Assembly: GCF_900129425.1 (NCBI RefSeq) | Contig: NZ_LT670817.1 | Location: 4,898,001-4,962,000 of the forward strand | DNA length: 64,000 nucleotides | Direction of reading: 5' to 3' | From: Bradyrhizobium erythrophlei | GTDB taxonomy: Bacteria; Pseudomonadota; Alphaproteobacteria; Rhizobiales; Xanthobacteraceae | Part shown: piece after piece, positions 24,597 to 32,313 of the stretch | Layout: each line of letters opens with the position of its first letter | How positions within the stretch are numbered: position 1 is the first letter of the stretch | Made by a program: the position numbers and the translations under genes | The notes under the pieces: generated by a model | The model's database searches: none | What the model saw: the letters and a program-made list of their open reading frames with translations, nothing else | Told to the model about the DNA's origin: nothing

Positions 24597-24800
24597 GTGA
24601 TCGATCACCTCAAATTTGCCCAACCAGCCACGCTGGGGCGCAAGGTGAGCGATGAGTTCACCGTACCGTTGTGTCGTGGACCACCACCACGCCCTGCATC
24701 GGCACGGCAACGAAATCAGTTGGTGGACGAACTTCCAGATTGCCCCCATGGAGATCGCAAGGGAGTTATGGAGAACGAGTCCGGTCCACGGTTCGTCAGA
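24597..24800 (+). pseudogene. HNH/DUF968-like phage nuclease fragment, frameshifted
   Basis: DHLKFAQPATLGRKVSDEFT then VPLCR in one frame continues in another as DHHHALHRHGNEISWWTNFQ. Together they match the HHLRFAQPxALGRKVSDEFTVPLC-x-HH-x-LHR-x-G segment of rhizobial phage-type nucleases that follow ERF genes. Zinc-binding N-terminal cysteines are absent. Confidence 0.5.
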
Positions 24801-24872
24801 TTTATTAGATGCCGCGGCCGGTCTGCATAATTCTGACACCAGAACCATCGAGCAGTTGACTCGACCGGAACT

Positions 24873-25010
24873 ATGAAAATGAACGCTCCGATCGAAATCG
24901 AAAGTGCCCCAACGTTGTTCTATGTCGGCTCAATTGAGGTCACTTCTCGACCCACCGCGATTGTTGCCGGGCGAGTGCCAGGCCCACTACGAAAACCGTC
25001 CGTCAAATGA
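24873..25010 (+). CDS. Micro-ORF 1 of an overlapping pair (45 aa)
   Basis: ATG 24873 gives MKMNAPIEIESAPTLFYVGS then IEVTSRPTAIVAGRVPG. Its TGA overlaps the next ATG as ATGA. It could be a coupled pair or the two halves of one frameshifted gene. A TTGACTCGACCGG stretch just upstream recalls the TTGACTCAACC leader. Confidence 0.25.
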   Translation: MKMNAPIEIESAPTLFYVGSIEVTSRPTAIVAGRVPGPLRKPSVK

Positions 25011-25120
25011 CGATTGACGAGGTCGCTCCGCGGTCAAGCATTGAATGGCTTTGGACGATTGATCTGATCGAATTGCCATGGGATGTTGTCCGCCCGTTCG
25101 CTTCGGCAAAAGGTGCCTGA
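25007..25120 (+). CDS. Micro-ORF 2 of an overlapping pair (37 aa)
   Basis: ATG 25007 gives MTIDEVAPRSSIEWLWTIDL then IELPWDVVRPFASAKGA. It is acidic and Trp-rich without homologues I know. It is supported only by the ATGA overlap and its composition. Confidence 0.25.
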   Translation: MTIDEVAPRSSIEWLWTIDLIELPWDVVRPFASAKGA

Positions 25121-25198
25121 TATTCATCGCGAGGCGGCGGTTACGCGGCCCAATTGAACGATCGTGTAGCGCCCTCTAAAGCCGAGCCGGCGGCTCAC

Positions 25199-25227
25199 AA
25201 AAGAAAAAGCCGCCCTGCGGCGGCTTC
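25199..25227 (-). terminator. Intrinsic terminator of the 25268-25978 gene
   Basis: On the reverse strand GCCGCC GCAG GGCGGC is followed by TTTTTCTTTTG. Confidence 0.85.
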
Positions 25228-25267
25228 CCGTATAGTGATCTACTTACCAACGCTATGCGAACCGCAG

Positions 25268-25978
25268 TTATGCAAACCGTAAGCTCGTTTGGCTCTTGCG
25301 GCGATAGGCCATGAAGCCGACGCCGAAGAAACCAAGGATCATCATCGCCCAGGTTGAGGGTTCGGGAACGCTGCCAACGCCGGACGGGGGGTGAACAAGG
25401 TTGTCAGCCCCGACAACCCCGGTGTTGCCCTGAAAGCCCTGAACATCGGCCGAGAAAAACGCAGTGATGAACCCGTTGGGAGGAGCGGTACTTTCACCAA
25501 AGTTTCCAATGCCTAAGGCGCTTAAATCGAAAGTGGAGCCGACCACTAAGTCGAACTTCAGTTCTGTGACCGCACCGTTCGGACCAGCGAAATCTAGGCC
25601 CTGTGTAAAGGTACCGAAGGGGTTGTTCGTAACTGGGAGAGCGTTTCCACTGAGAGCGGTAAAGCCACTCGGAATTGAAGAATAGCTGGTGAAGGAAAAG
25701 TTGGGAGTAAACGTGAAAGCATCATGGCCCTTGGATGTTTGGAAAAAATCACCGCTGTTGAGTGTAACATCGAAAACAACGTCGGTGCCCACGCTGGTTT
25801 GAGAGATTTTAACCTGGCCAAAATTCGCTGGGGTAGTACCGGAGCACGGTGCGGAGGAACTGCAACCGTCGATGTTCAGCTGAGACGTCAACACATAATC
25901 AGCCTTAGCTCCGTTCGAGGAAAAGCCCAACAATCCCAAAACGGCCAAGGCAGCCGCCGCGCTAGACAGAACTCTCAT
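25268..25978 (-). CDS. PEP-CTERM exported protein (236 aa)
   Basis: A signal peptide (MRVLSSAAAALAVLGLLGFS, cleaved near AKADY) precedes a beta-rich passenger with DVVFDVTLNSGDFFQTSKGH and NGFITAFFSADVQGF, resembling other PEP-CTERM passengers with no named domain. The tail is SVPEPSTWAMMILGFFGVGF with MAYRRKSQ. ATG 25978 follows AGGAGAG. The upstream DNA is AT-rich and holds a tandem repeat at 26037-26102. It shares the FFGVGF variant and the LRFA end with the gene at 31367, suggesting these two are close relatives. Confidence 0.9.
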   Translation of the reverse strand: MRVLSSAAAALAVLGLLGFSSNGAKADYVLTSQLNIDGCSSSAPCSGTTPANFGQVKISQTSVGTDVVFDVTLNSGDFFQTSKGHDAFTFTPNFSFTSYSSIPSGFTALSGNALPVTNNPFGTFTQGLDFAGPNGAVTELKFDLVVGSTFDLSALGIGNFGESTAPPNGFITAFFSADVQGFQGNTGVVGADNLVHPPSGVGSVPEPSTWAMMILGFFGVGFMAYRRKSQTSLRFA

Positions 25979-26036
25979 AGCACTCTCCTAAAAATGATTT
26001 ACTCGAATTCCAATAACTTGATATTTTATTAATTGT

Positions 26037-26102
26037 ATTTGCACTGCGTCAAGGGACTTTTGACGATTATTTGCACTGTGTCAAGGGACTTTTTGACGAT
26101 TT
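26037..26102. repeat. Tandem 32/33-bp repeat upstream of a PEP-CTERM gene
   Basis: ATTTGCACTGCGTCAAGGGA with CTTTTGACGATT occurs twice back to back (26037-26068, 26069-26102), differing by one substitution and one or two extra T. Each unit has GTCAA and TTGAC arms around GGGACTTT, so it may be a pair of protein-binding sites 60-120 bp upstream of the start at 25978. Confidence 0.6.
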
Positions 26103-26390
26103 ATTGACGACACAGAGCGTTTGAGCGGATTTGACAATTTAATGCAATTGCTTGTCCATTTCGGCGCCGAATCCCGTTGTAAATCAAATGGCAGCGCTGG
26201 ACGATCGAAATTTTGGCCCACGCTCCCATATTAAATAATTAATAAAAATCGAGGCCTCCTAATTAACCATTACCAAGAATCGCGGGAGGTGGCGGCGTCA
26301 GATTGGGATTAGAGATTCGTTCGACCCTCCTCCGTTCAAAATTGGGTTCGTTCTGGCAGAAAAACCGATTCTGGTGTGCATCGCAGCGTC

Positions 26391-26560
26391 TCAGAACTTT
26401 CTCGCCGGCGCGGCGTCCATCGTCGGCGCCGTCTCAGCAGCAGCGACAACCATCGCGGGCACAAAACCGGGTTGTTGCGCTTCAGGGTCGGTTGGCTCCG
26501 GGCGAAACGAGCGACGCCACGCCACCAGCAATGAGCGCGATATGCCGTGGCGTCTCGCTG
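26391..26560 (-). pseudogene. IS66 accessory gene (TnpA-type) fragment
   Basis: On the reverse strand RRHGISRSLLVAWRRSFRPE then PGFVPAMVVAAAE matches the helix-turn-helix of IS66 TnpA/OrfA proteins. The start is lost and only this piece remains, next to a broken membrane-protein gene. Confidence 0.55.
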
Positions 26561-26585
26561 TCTGTTGTCCCGGTATACGTCTGCA

Positions 26586-27763
26586 AGTTTGTTTGAGTGT
26601 GGCGAAGTTGCTGACCTTCGTCATGCTGGCGCTGCCAACACTATTTTGCGCAGCGTGCTGGCCGATTGCGACACGAACTCAAAAGGCGTGGATCCTTTTT
26701 CCAATAACCTCTCTCCTGGTTGGCTTTGCGGCAACCTCGATGAATGCCGTCGGCGAAGCCGCCATTGCGACCAGCTATTATTGGATCCTATTGTTCGTAC
26801 TGACGTTTCGAACGCGCTCAATCGCGGGCCAGTGTTTGTTTTTGCTAATCTGCGTGCCTGCGTATCGGCTGCATGAAGGCACGTTCGTCCTGACGAGCGC
26901 GTTGCTGCTCGCGCTAGCTTTGAGAACTCACTCCGCTCTCGATAATTCGCGGGAAAAGATTTTTGTCGGTTCAGCCTCCTGTTAATGACCATACTTGCAT
27001 ATCAGATACTTTCGATCATCAATCCCGCCTACCCCGACGATCGGGCGCACATCATTCAGGGGTTGCTGCACTTCGAGTTTTTATATTCCGACCACCACTT
27101 CAACCTACCGCTCGTTACTGGAGCGGTGGCGATGATGGCGCTCGGGGGCGTACTGTTTGTCCGCGCCACTCTTCCGACCGCAGAGGCGATGCGCTATGCG
27201 AAAATGATTGTTATCATTTGGGCAATCGTCGCTGTTGTTGCGATTACAGTTGCGGTTACGATTGAGGAAAGCTTTTCGCCATTTGCCCAGAATCAGGCCC
27301 GCTATCATCCACCCATCACAAGCGCCATTTTGGCGACGGCCATGATTTTGCTGCGCGGTTTCAGTTGCCTGAACAACTATGGATGAACCGAGCGACCATC
27401 TTCATCTTGATTTCGCTATGCGCGACCCAAGCCGTTGCTGACGCCGTCGCGACGCGTCGCTGGAATGCCTATGTGGCTGATCTGCAGTCTCGGCTGGTCA
27501 AATGGCACGGTCTTATACCCTGGGAGGAAACTCTCCAAACGGGAGACGAGCGGGCAGATACGAATTGGCGATTATTCGACATAGGATGGGTCGTTCCTCT
27601 TCCCTGTATCATTTTCGCACCGAACGGCATCGTAAATGCCATCATCGATCTACCGGAGGGCACCTCCTTTCGACCGCTTGATCCCGAAAGACCCGACCTT
27701 CTGCCGAAGCTGCGCGGCATCGATTTCGCGCCCTACAAGCGGTTCTTAGCTGGTCAATCCTAA
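26586..27763 (+). pseudogene. Polytopic membrane protein broken by two frameshifts
   Basis: Three frames read as one protein: LLTFVMLALPTLFCAACWPI...LALALRTHSALDNSREKIF, then RFSLLLMTILAYQILSIINP...ATAMILL, then FQLPEQLWMNRATIFILISL and a soluble end (WHGLIPWEETLQTGDERA...DFAPYKRFLAGQ). Shifts lie near 26965 and 27345. The 5' end is replaced by the IS66 relic. It had about eight membrane helices and a periplasmic-type C-terminus. I cannot name the family. Confidence 0.6.
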
Positions 27764-27919
27764 CTTTTCGGTAGACCGCCTAGACTGATTAGACGAAAGG
27801 CCGAAAACGTATAATTGTCATTGGTCCCGGTAAGCTGGACATCGGTCACGTGCACTGGCTATCCATATCAATAACGCCATTTGTGATTAACGCCTAACTA
27901 TGGTTCAGGTTTGATAGCA

Positions 27920-29095
27920 ATGATTACGCGGCGTCATTTCATCCGCAACGGGGCTATTGCGGCCTCGTTGTTGTCGGCTGAAAAATCCAGAGCATGGGCT
28001 GATGACGCAAATACCAATCTCCTGGCCTCACGCGTTTTGCTTGTCTACAACACATCCTCGAAAGATGGCCCTGCAGTTGCGGACTATTATAAGGCTAATC
28101 GACCAGGGATGTCAGGCGTTGATACACTCGCCGTGACGGCGGACACGACAGAAAAGACAACATCCGCGAACATGATTTCGCAGATCAGAACACCCATCTA
28201 TGAACTTATCGCCAGTTCTTCTCATCCAAAATACTACGTCGTCATGTGCCGCGGCCTTCCTTCGCGCGTTTGGGACAACGGTGTTCCAATTGCAAGCGTT
28301 GACTACCTGATAGGCCGCTCTGACCCCAATCTTGCAAACCCAGCTGGGGCTGAATATCACCAAGGCGGAGGCGTCAACTACTACAATGCGGCATTTGCTC
28401 CAGGGTCGTATGCTGGAACGCCCGTTCTAGTTACCAGGATGGACATGGGTACATTATCGACAACAAAGGCTTACATCGAAAAAATCAAAGCGATGTACGA
28501 CGCGATGCCGTCTCCCAGTTTGATTGTATCGGCAAATGCAGCCGGCCTGGGTGGGTCCAACTATCTTATGGATGAAGTTAGAAATCCTCCTTACAAGTTA
28601 TTTTTTCCTCTTGCCAAGGATCATTCAGATTTGGCAAGCGCGTCATATTCAAATGTGCCCCTGGCAAGACGTTTATATATTTTCGGAATAACCGGCACCA
28701 ATGCCCACTTGACTGGTGGGGAAGATGTGACGGGTTACGAGAGTTGGGGAGTTAACGGAGGGATGTCATCAACTTACCCAAACAATCGAAGTCTTTTCTT
28801 CACAGGAAAATCGAACTGGTATCTGGTAAAGACATTTGAGAGTTATAACGGCATCATCGGGTCAGACCACGGCAATTTTGAGCAGTGGTTTAGCCCTACT
28901 ACCGGCGGCGGTTGGCACTATTCCCGCACCCCTATCGGCATGGCATGCCATACAGATGAACCTTCAATTGGCGGAGTTGAGGGCTCGATGTATATGTGCA
29001 ATTGGGAGGCGGGACTTCTCTTCTCTGAATGTGCTTGGTCTAGCCGTAAGACCAAATATTTTATGGCCGTGGGCGATCCTCTCGTGAAGAGGTAG
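27920..29095 (+). CDS. TIGR03790-family exported protein (391 aa)
   Basis: A Tat-type signal (MITRRHFIRNGAIAASLLSA) precedes a domain opening LASRVLLVYNTSSKDGPAVA then DYYKANRPG, with YYVVMCRGLPSRVWDNGVPI and the end SRKTKYFMAVGDPLVKR. These are the marks of TIGR03790, an uncharacterised family described as occurring only in genomes with exosortase (established knowledge). The nearby PEP-CTERM genes fit that link. ATG 27920 is preferred over the in-frame TTG 27911. The function is unknown, and a peptidase-like fold has not been shown from the sequence. Confidence 0.75.
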   Translation: MITRRHFIRNGAIAASLLSAEKSRAWADDANTNLLASRVLLVYNTSSKDGPAVADYYKANRPGMSGVDTLAVTADTTEKTTSANMISQIRTPIYELIASSSHPKYYVVMCRGLPSRVWDNGVPIASVDYLIGRSDPNLANPAGAEYHQGGGVNYYNAAFAPGSYAGTPVLVTRMDMGTLSTTKAYIEKIKAMYDAMPSPSLIVSANAAGLGGSNYLMDEVRNPPYKLFFPLAKDHSDLASASYSNVPLARRLYIFGITGTNAHLTGGEDVTGYESWGVNGGMSSTYPNNRSLFFTGKSNWYLVKTFESYNGIIGSDHGNFEQWFSPTTGGGWHYSRTPIGMACHTDEPSIGGVEGSMYMCNWEAGLLFSECAWSSRKTKYFMAVGDPLVKR

Positions 29096-29204
29096 CAAAG
29101 CCTTCTTACGATATTCGCGCAAACATCGTTTCGAGGCCGCCACCGACAGTTCAGCCGGATCGATCGTTGCCGAGCGAGCTTTCCGAGAGCCGGAATGGTG
29201 GTCG

Positions 29205-29255
29205 CAAGTTAAAGCCAGCATTGATACCTGCTGGACCCGCGATCATGAGCTCTTC
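29205..29255 (+). pseudogene. Decayed end of a PEP-CTERM cassette
   Basis: CGCAAGTTAAAGCCAGCATT with GATA and then CCCGCGATCATGAG aligns with the RRKSKPALMAA end and 3' UTR of PEP-CTERM genes (GAAGTCGAAGCCAGCATTGATGG, GCGATCAT). The PEP motif itself is gone. It is weak evidence from about 40 bases. Confidence 0.3.
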
Positions 29256-29344
29256 TCGCCTCAACTGCGTTGAAGCAAAGTGAACATAGCGCGGCAAGGA
29301 AGCTCCTAGCCAACTGAATTAGTCTGATTCGGTCTTTTGTCGCT

Positions 29345-29430
29345 GGGCTTGCGCAAAGGACGCCAGCCCCACCGCCGTTTTCGTCGATGAACTCGACGCC
29401 GGCGGCTTCCGACGCGGTGGGGAGACTACT
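29345..29430 (-). pseudogene. Tail of an XRE-type regulator gene
   Basis: The reverse frame reads TASEAAGVEFIDENGGGAGV, the ending AAGVEFIDENGGGPGVRLRK that is common to short rhizobial XRE regulators. No helix-turn-helix remains upstream. Confidence 0.4.
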
Positions 29431-29629
29431 GAGCGAGCGCCGACGCCAACCCGATGAGACAAATGTCAAATATGCCGCTGTTGCTTGCCATCGCCAAGAG
29501 ATGACGAGTAGACTACGGTCTAGAACATCATGTTGTCGTTCAGAACATCGGATTCGTGTATGCTGGCTCCGCGGGCAAAAATTCGAACTTAGCGAACCTG
29601 CGGCAAGTTTCGGGGGGTACTGCATCGTG

Positions 29630-29845
29630 ATGGGAAGTCGCCAACCTGACTCAACCAAACCGAAACGGATGTCTCTGGCGCAATTTTCCAAAAATCTTAT
29701 GTCGGGCGAATCTCAGGGTCAGCCAGATTGTCTTGGTAGCACCACGGAGGGTGTCGGTCTGGAAAGCGCCGGTCAGAAACGGTTTGCGGCCGACGTCGTG
29801 GCCGCGATGTCAAACCCCGCAACGGCGAAGAGCGATGACGGCTAA
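29630..29845 (+). CDS. Hypothetical protein (71 aa)
   Basis: ATG 29630 follows CGGGGGGTAC and gives MGSRQPDSTKPKRMSLAQFS then a Gly/Ser-rich polar middle and FAADVVAAMSNPATAKSDDG. It is soluble and low in complexity, and no family is recognised. The other frames in 29256-29860 are less convincing. Confidence 0.3.
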   Translation: MGSRQPDSTKPKRMSLAQFSKNLMSGESQGQPDCLGSTTEGVGLESAGQKRFAADVVAAMSNPATAKSDDG

Positions 29846-30005
29846 GATCCAGACTCTGGCTTAGGGAATCCGCCTCATCGTCAATGTTGTCCTCCTGTCT
29901 ACTTGATGACCCGCCGCATAGGAGCCCCCACCGGGCAAGGGGCGATCAGCGCCAGGAGCCGGCCGATCGCACACACTCTGATCGACTTGATTAAACTCCT
30001 CAACG

Positions 30006-30036
30006 CAAAACCCCGGGGCCTTCGCCCCGGGCTTTC
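30006..30036 (-). terminator. Strong GC-rich hairpin terminator
   Basis: CCCGGGGC CTTC GCCCCGGG with AAAA on the reverse-strand exit side is TTTTGCG, so it ends the PEP-CTERM gene at 30061-30729. The + side has CTTTCG and may work weakly. Confidence 0.7.
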
Positions 30037-30060
30037 GTGTCTGAACGATGCTGTCTGCGA

Positions 30061-30729
30061 TCAGACCAACCGCAACGCGGGCTTCCCTTTTTGGCGATAA
30101 GCCACGAAGCCTATTCCGAAGAAGCCGAGGATCAACATTGCCCAAGTGGAGCTTTCGGGAACGGGAGTGGTCAAATTGGTTAGAGTACCTGTCAGTGATG
30201 CCAACAACACATTGTCGCCCCAATGTGTATCGTTGGTATCGAGACCGAAGAAATAATATTCATAAGTACTCGGCAGACTAAATGAGCCTTCGGTTGTTCC
30301 AGTGGTAACCTCAGTAAGACCCGAAGTAGCACTGTTCGATCCCCAGACTTCCCAGTGCTCGGTTCCGGTAGTTGAACCCATGGTGAAACTCAAGCTGGTA
30401 TATTTATTGGCACCGCCGAGATCGATCCGGATCAAGCTAGTACCCCAAATTTCATCGTCATGAGTAGGGTCGCTGGCAATTCCTACACCATTCTCGTCGC
30501 CGCCATTGTGTTTTGCGAACAAATTTGTGTGGGTGCTGAGAGTATGATTGGTGAAGCCCGTCGCTGTTATCGTATTGCCGCTTGAAGTATAGCTAAAACT
30601 TGAACCGGTGCAGCCGCTGCAGACATCGAAACTCCACGTCACAGGTACTGCCTGCGCCGACGACGCTCCCAAAATTCCAAATGCAATTAGTGATGTCGCG
30701 GCGAAGATATTTTTAAAGCTCAAGCCCAT
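30061..30729 (-). CDS. PEP-CTERM exported protein with PESSTWA variant (222 aa)
   Basis: Start ATG 30729 follows AAGAGGGTCAA and opens the signal peptide MGLSFKNIFAATSLIAFGIL with cleavage near SSAQA. The passenger (WSFDVCSGCTGSSFSYTSSG, HWEVWGSNSATSGL, TYEYYFFGLDTNDTHWGDNV) looks like a jelly-roll-type beta domain, with one Cys pair. The tail is PVPESSTWAMLILGFFGIGF then VAYRQKGKPALRLV. The PEP motif is changed to PES-S and the basic tail to YRQKGK, so sorting might be altered. A large palindrome lies 30 bp upstream. Confidence 0.88.
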   Translation of the reverse strand: MGLSFKNIFAATSLIAFGILGASSAQAVPVTWSFDVCSGCTGSSFSYTSSGNTITATGFTNHTLSTHTNLFAKHNGGDENGVGIASDPTHDDEIWGTSLIRIDLGGANKYTSLSFTMGSTTGTEHWEVWGSNSATSGLTEVTTGTTEGSFSLPSTYEYYFFGLDTNDTHWGDNVLLASLTGTLTNLTTPVPESSTWAMLILGFFGIGFVAYRQKGKPALRLV

Positions 30730-30758
30730 TTGACCCTCTTGAAGAACATTAAAATTCA

Positions 30759-30802
30759 ACTTGGATAGTTAATACTCAACTTTGAGTAAACGTTATCCAA
30801 GT
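30759..30802. promoter_or_regulatory. Nested palindrome upstream of a PEP-CTERM gene
   Basis: ACTTGGATA (30759-30767) pairs with TATCCAAGT (30794-30802), and inside them ACTCAA CT TTGAGT (30774-30787) is a second perfect inverted repeat. The position 30-73 bp before ATG 30729 suits an operator or a 5' UTR hairpin. Confidence 0.55.
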
Positions 30803-30938
30803 CTAAACCAACCGTCAACGCCAAGGTCCAATCGCGCGTCATTCAAGCGCCCCTCTCCCCATCTAAGAATCACCGGCACAATTGGGACCCGGCTCAATTC
30901 CTGTTTTTATGGAGCCCCACAAAGACCCTTTAAATTAA

Positions 30939-31080
30939 TCATGCGCTAATCAGGCCAAGCGAACGGATCGGCGCTGACTTACGCCAATAGGCCATGAAGC
31001 CGACGCCGCAGAAGCCGAGGATCATCATCGCCCACGTCGAGGGTTCAGGAACGCCAGTGGTCAGGGAGAGGGATTGCCGT
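30939..31080 (-). pseudogene. Orphan PEP-CTERM sorting tail, copy C
   Basis: The reverse strand reads TTGVPEPSTWAMMILGFCGV then GFMAYWRKSAPIRSLGLISA and stops at 30939. There is no passenger or signal peptide in frame. A Cys and a Trp (YWRK) replace usual residues, as expected after loss of selection. Confidence 0.65.
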
Positions 31081-31315
31081 CCACGAAGCTAGAGCCGTGC
31101 CCACGCCCGCGGCGCCGCCAGGCCGGCACCCTCATGGTATATGGTTTTCGCGCATCACCGCGCCCGCACCCGTAGTTTGCGGGCCACGACTATCGCGATA
31201 TGAGGTCGCAAACACTCAAACACTGGGCTGTGCCAGCTTTAACAAAGCGGGGGCACCTTTACGAAGACGCAGTTTGGATTCGCTTGCGACAGCCGCCTGT
31301 ATGGTCGGAACAGCA

Positions 31316-31347
31316 AAAGAAAAAGCCGCCTCACGGCGGCTTTTTAA
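31316..31347 (-). terminator. Bidirectional intrinsic terminator
   Basis: AAAAAGCCGCC TCAC GGCGGCTTTTT can end transcripts in both directions. It lies 20 bp beyond the stop of the 31367-32104 gene. Confidence 0.85.
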
Positions 31348-31366
31348 TCCAATTACGCAGCTTGGT

Positions 31367-32104
31367 TTAAGCAAAGCGGAGCGTGGGCTTTGACTTGCGG
31401 CGATAGGCCATGACACCGACCCCGAAGAAGCCGAGGATCATCATCGCCCAAGTTGAGGGCTCCGGAACATCTGTTGTGAGGTTTGGGCTACTGATATTGA
31501 CATCAAGGATGGCGGGCGGGCCGTTTCCTTCGACATAGTAGAGGTCGAACAGCGCCCCGCTGTAGGCTGTCGGGGTGTCCAAAAACTGTGTCGTGATATC
31601 GCTAGTTTCTGTGGGGCTATTTACCTGCGTATCAGACCCGATGATCAGCGTAGCTCCGTCGTCATGACTGATTGCAGAACCAGGGTTAATTAGACCTGTC
31701 ACGAAGCCGGAAATCTTAAAGAAAGCCGTAGTCGAATCTTGAGCAGAACTGAGGTTCTGGTTTATAAAATCGCTCTGGGTGCCTACGGTAAAGGTGGCAT
31801 CATTGATAAGGCTGCCCAAAAAATTGCCGCCGGTATTACTGTTCGTACCACTATTGGTCCACTGTATGTTGGACAACGCGCTATTGGCTGAGCCGTTGCT
31901 ATAGGTGAATTCATATGTCTTTGTCGCATTAGCCGCGGCGTAAGCGGCCGTGGCCGCATCGGCTTGCGTGTGATTGCCGTTGATAGCGCCGTCGTAGATG
32001 TAGACGTCAACGGTAACGAGGTCTGCACGCGCTCCCGATGACATCATTCCAACCGCCACCAAGCTAAACGCCGCCGCAAGAAGTTGCGGTCTAAATTGGC
32101 CCAT
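31367..32104 (-). CDS. PEP-CTERM exported protein (245 aa)
   Basis: The signal peptide is MGQFRPQLLAAAFSLVAVGM, cleaved near GARAD. The passenger is Asn/Thr/Ser-rich (YTYDGAINGNHTQADAATA type repeats, SGTNSNTGGNFLGSLINDAT). The tail is DVPEPSTWAMMILGFFGVGV with MAYRRKSKPTLRFA. ATG 32104 follows AGGAGACGAGTATA. The next gene is divergent (32314), so 32105-32313 holds two promoters. TTGACAGGGTTAGACTACTT is a candidate for the + strand. Confidence 0.9.
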   Translation of the reverse strand: MGQFRPQLLAAAFSLVAVGMMSSGARADLVTVDVYIYDGAINGNHTQADAATAAYAAANATKTYEFTYSNGSANSALSNIQWTNSGTNSNTGGNFLGSLINDATFTVGTQSDFINQNLSSAQDSTTAFFKISGFVTGLINPGSAISHDDGATLIIGSDTQVNSPTETSDITTQFLDTPTAYSGALFDLYYVEGNGPPAILDVNISSPNLTTDVPEPSTWAMMILGFFGVGVMAYRRKSKPTLRFA

Positions 32105-32313
32105 TATACTCGTCTCCTAAATCGTCAAAATTGCACCAGTGTCCATTATTAACAACACGTTAAGATTGTCACGTCAATAGCCAAAAATTGAAAACTTACA
32201 CGACAATTTAACTTTCCCCGAAAAAATTGACAGGGTTAGACTACTTTTAGTACAGGCGACCACTTTGCTTTTTTCGTTTTTCTAGTAATACCAGATCAGA
32301 GGATGCTTTTTAA

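Noticed and set aside
29209..29691. A 160-codon reverse-strand frame
   Set aside because: Only the short AAGVEFIDENGGG segment looks real, as the tail of a lost regulator. The rest is unstructured and overlaps other candidates.
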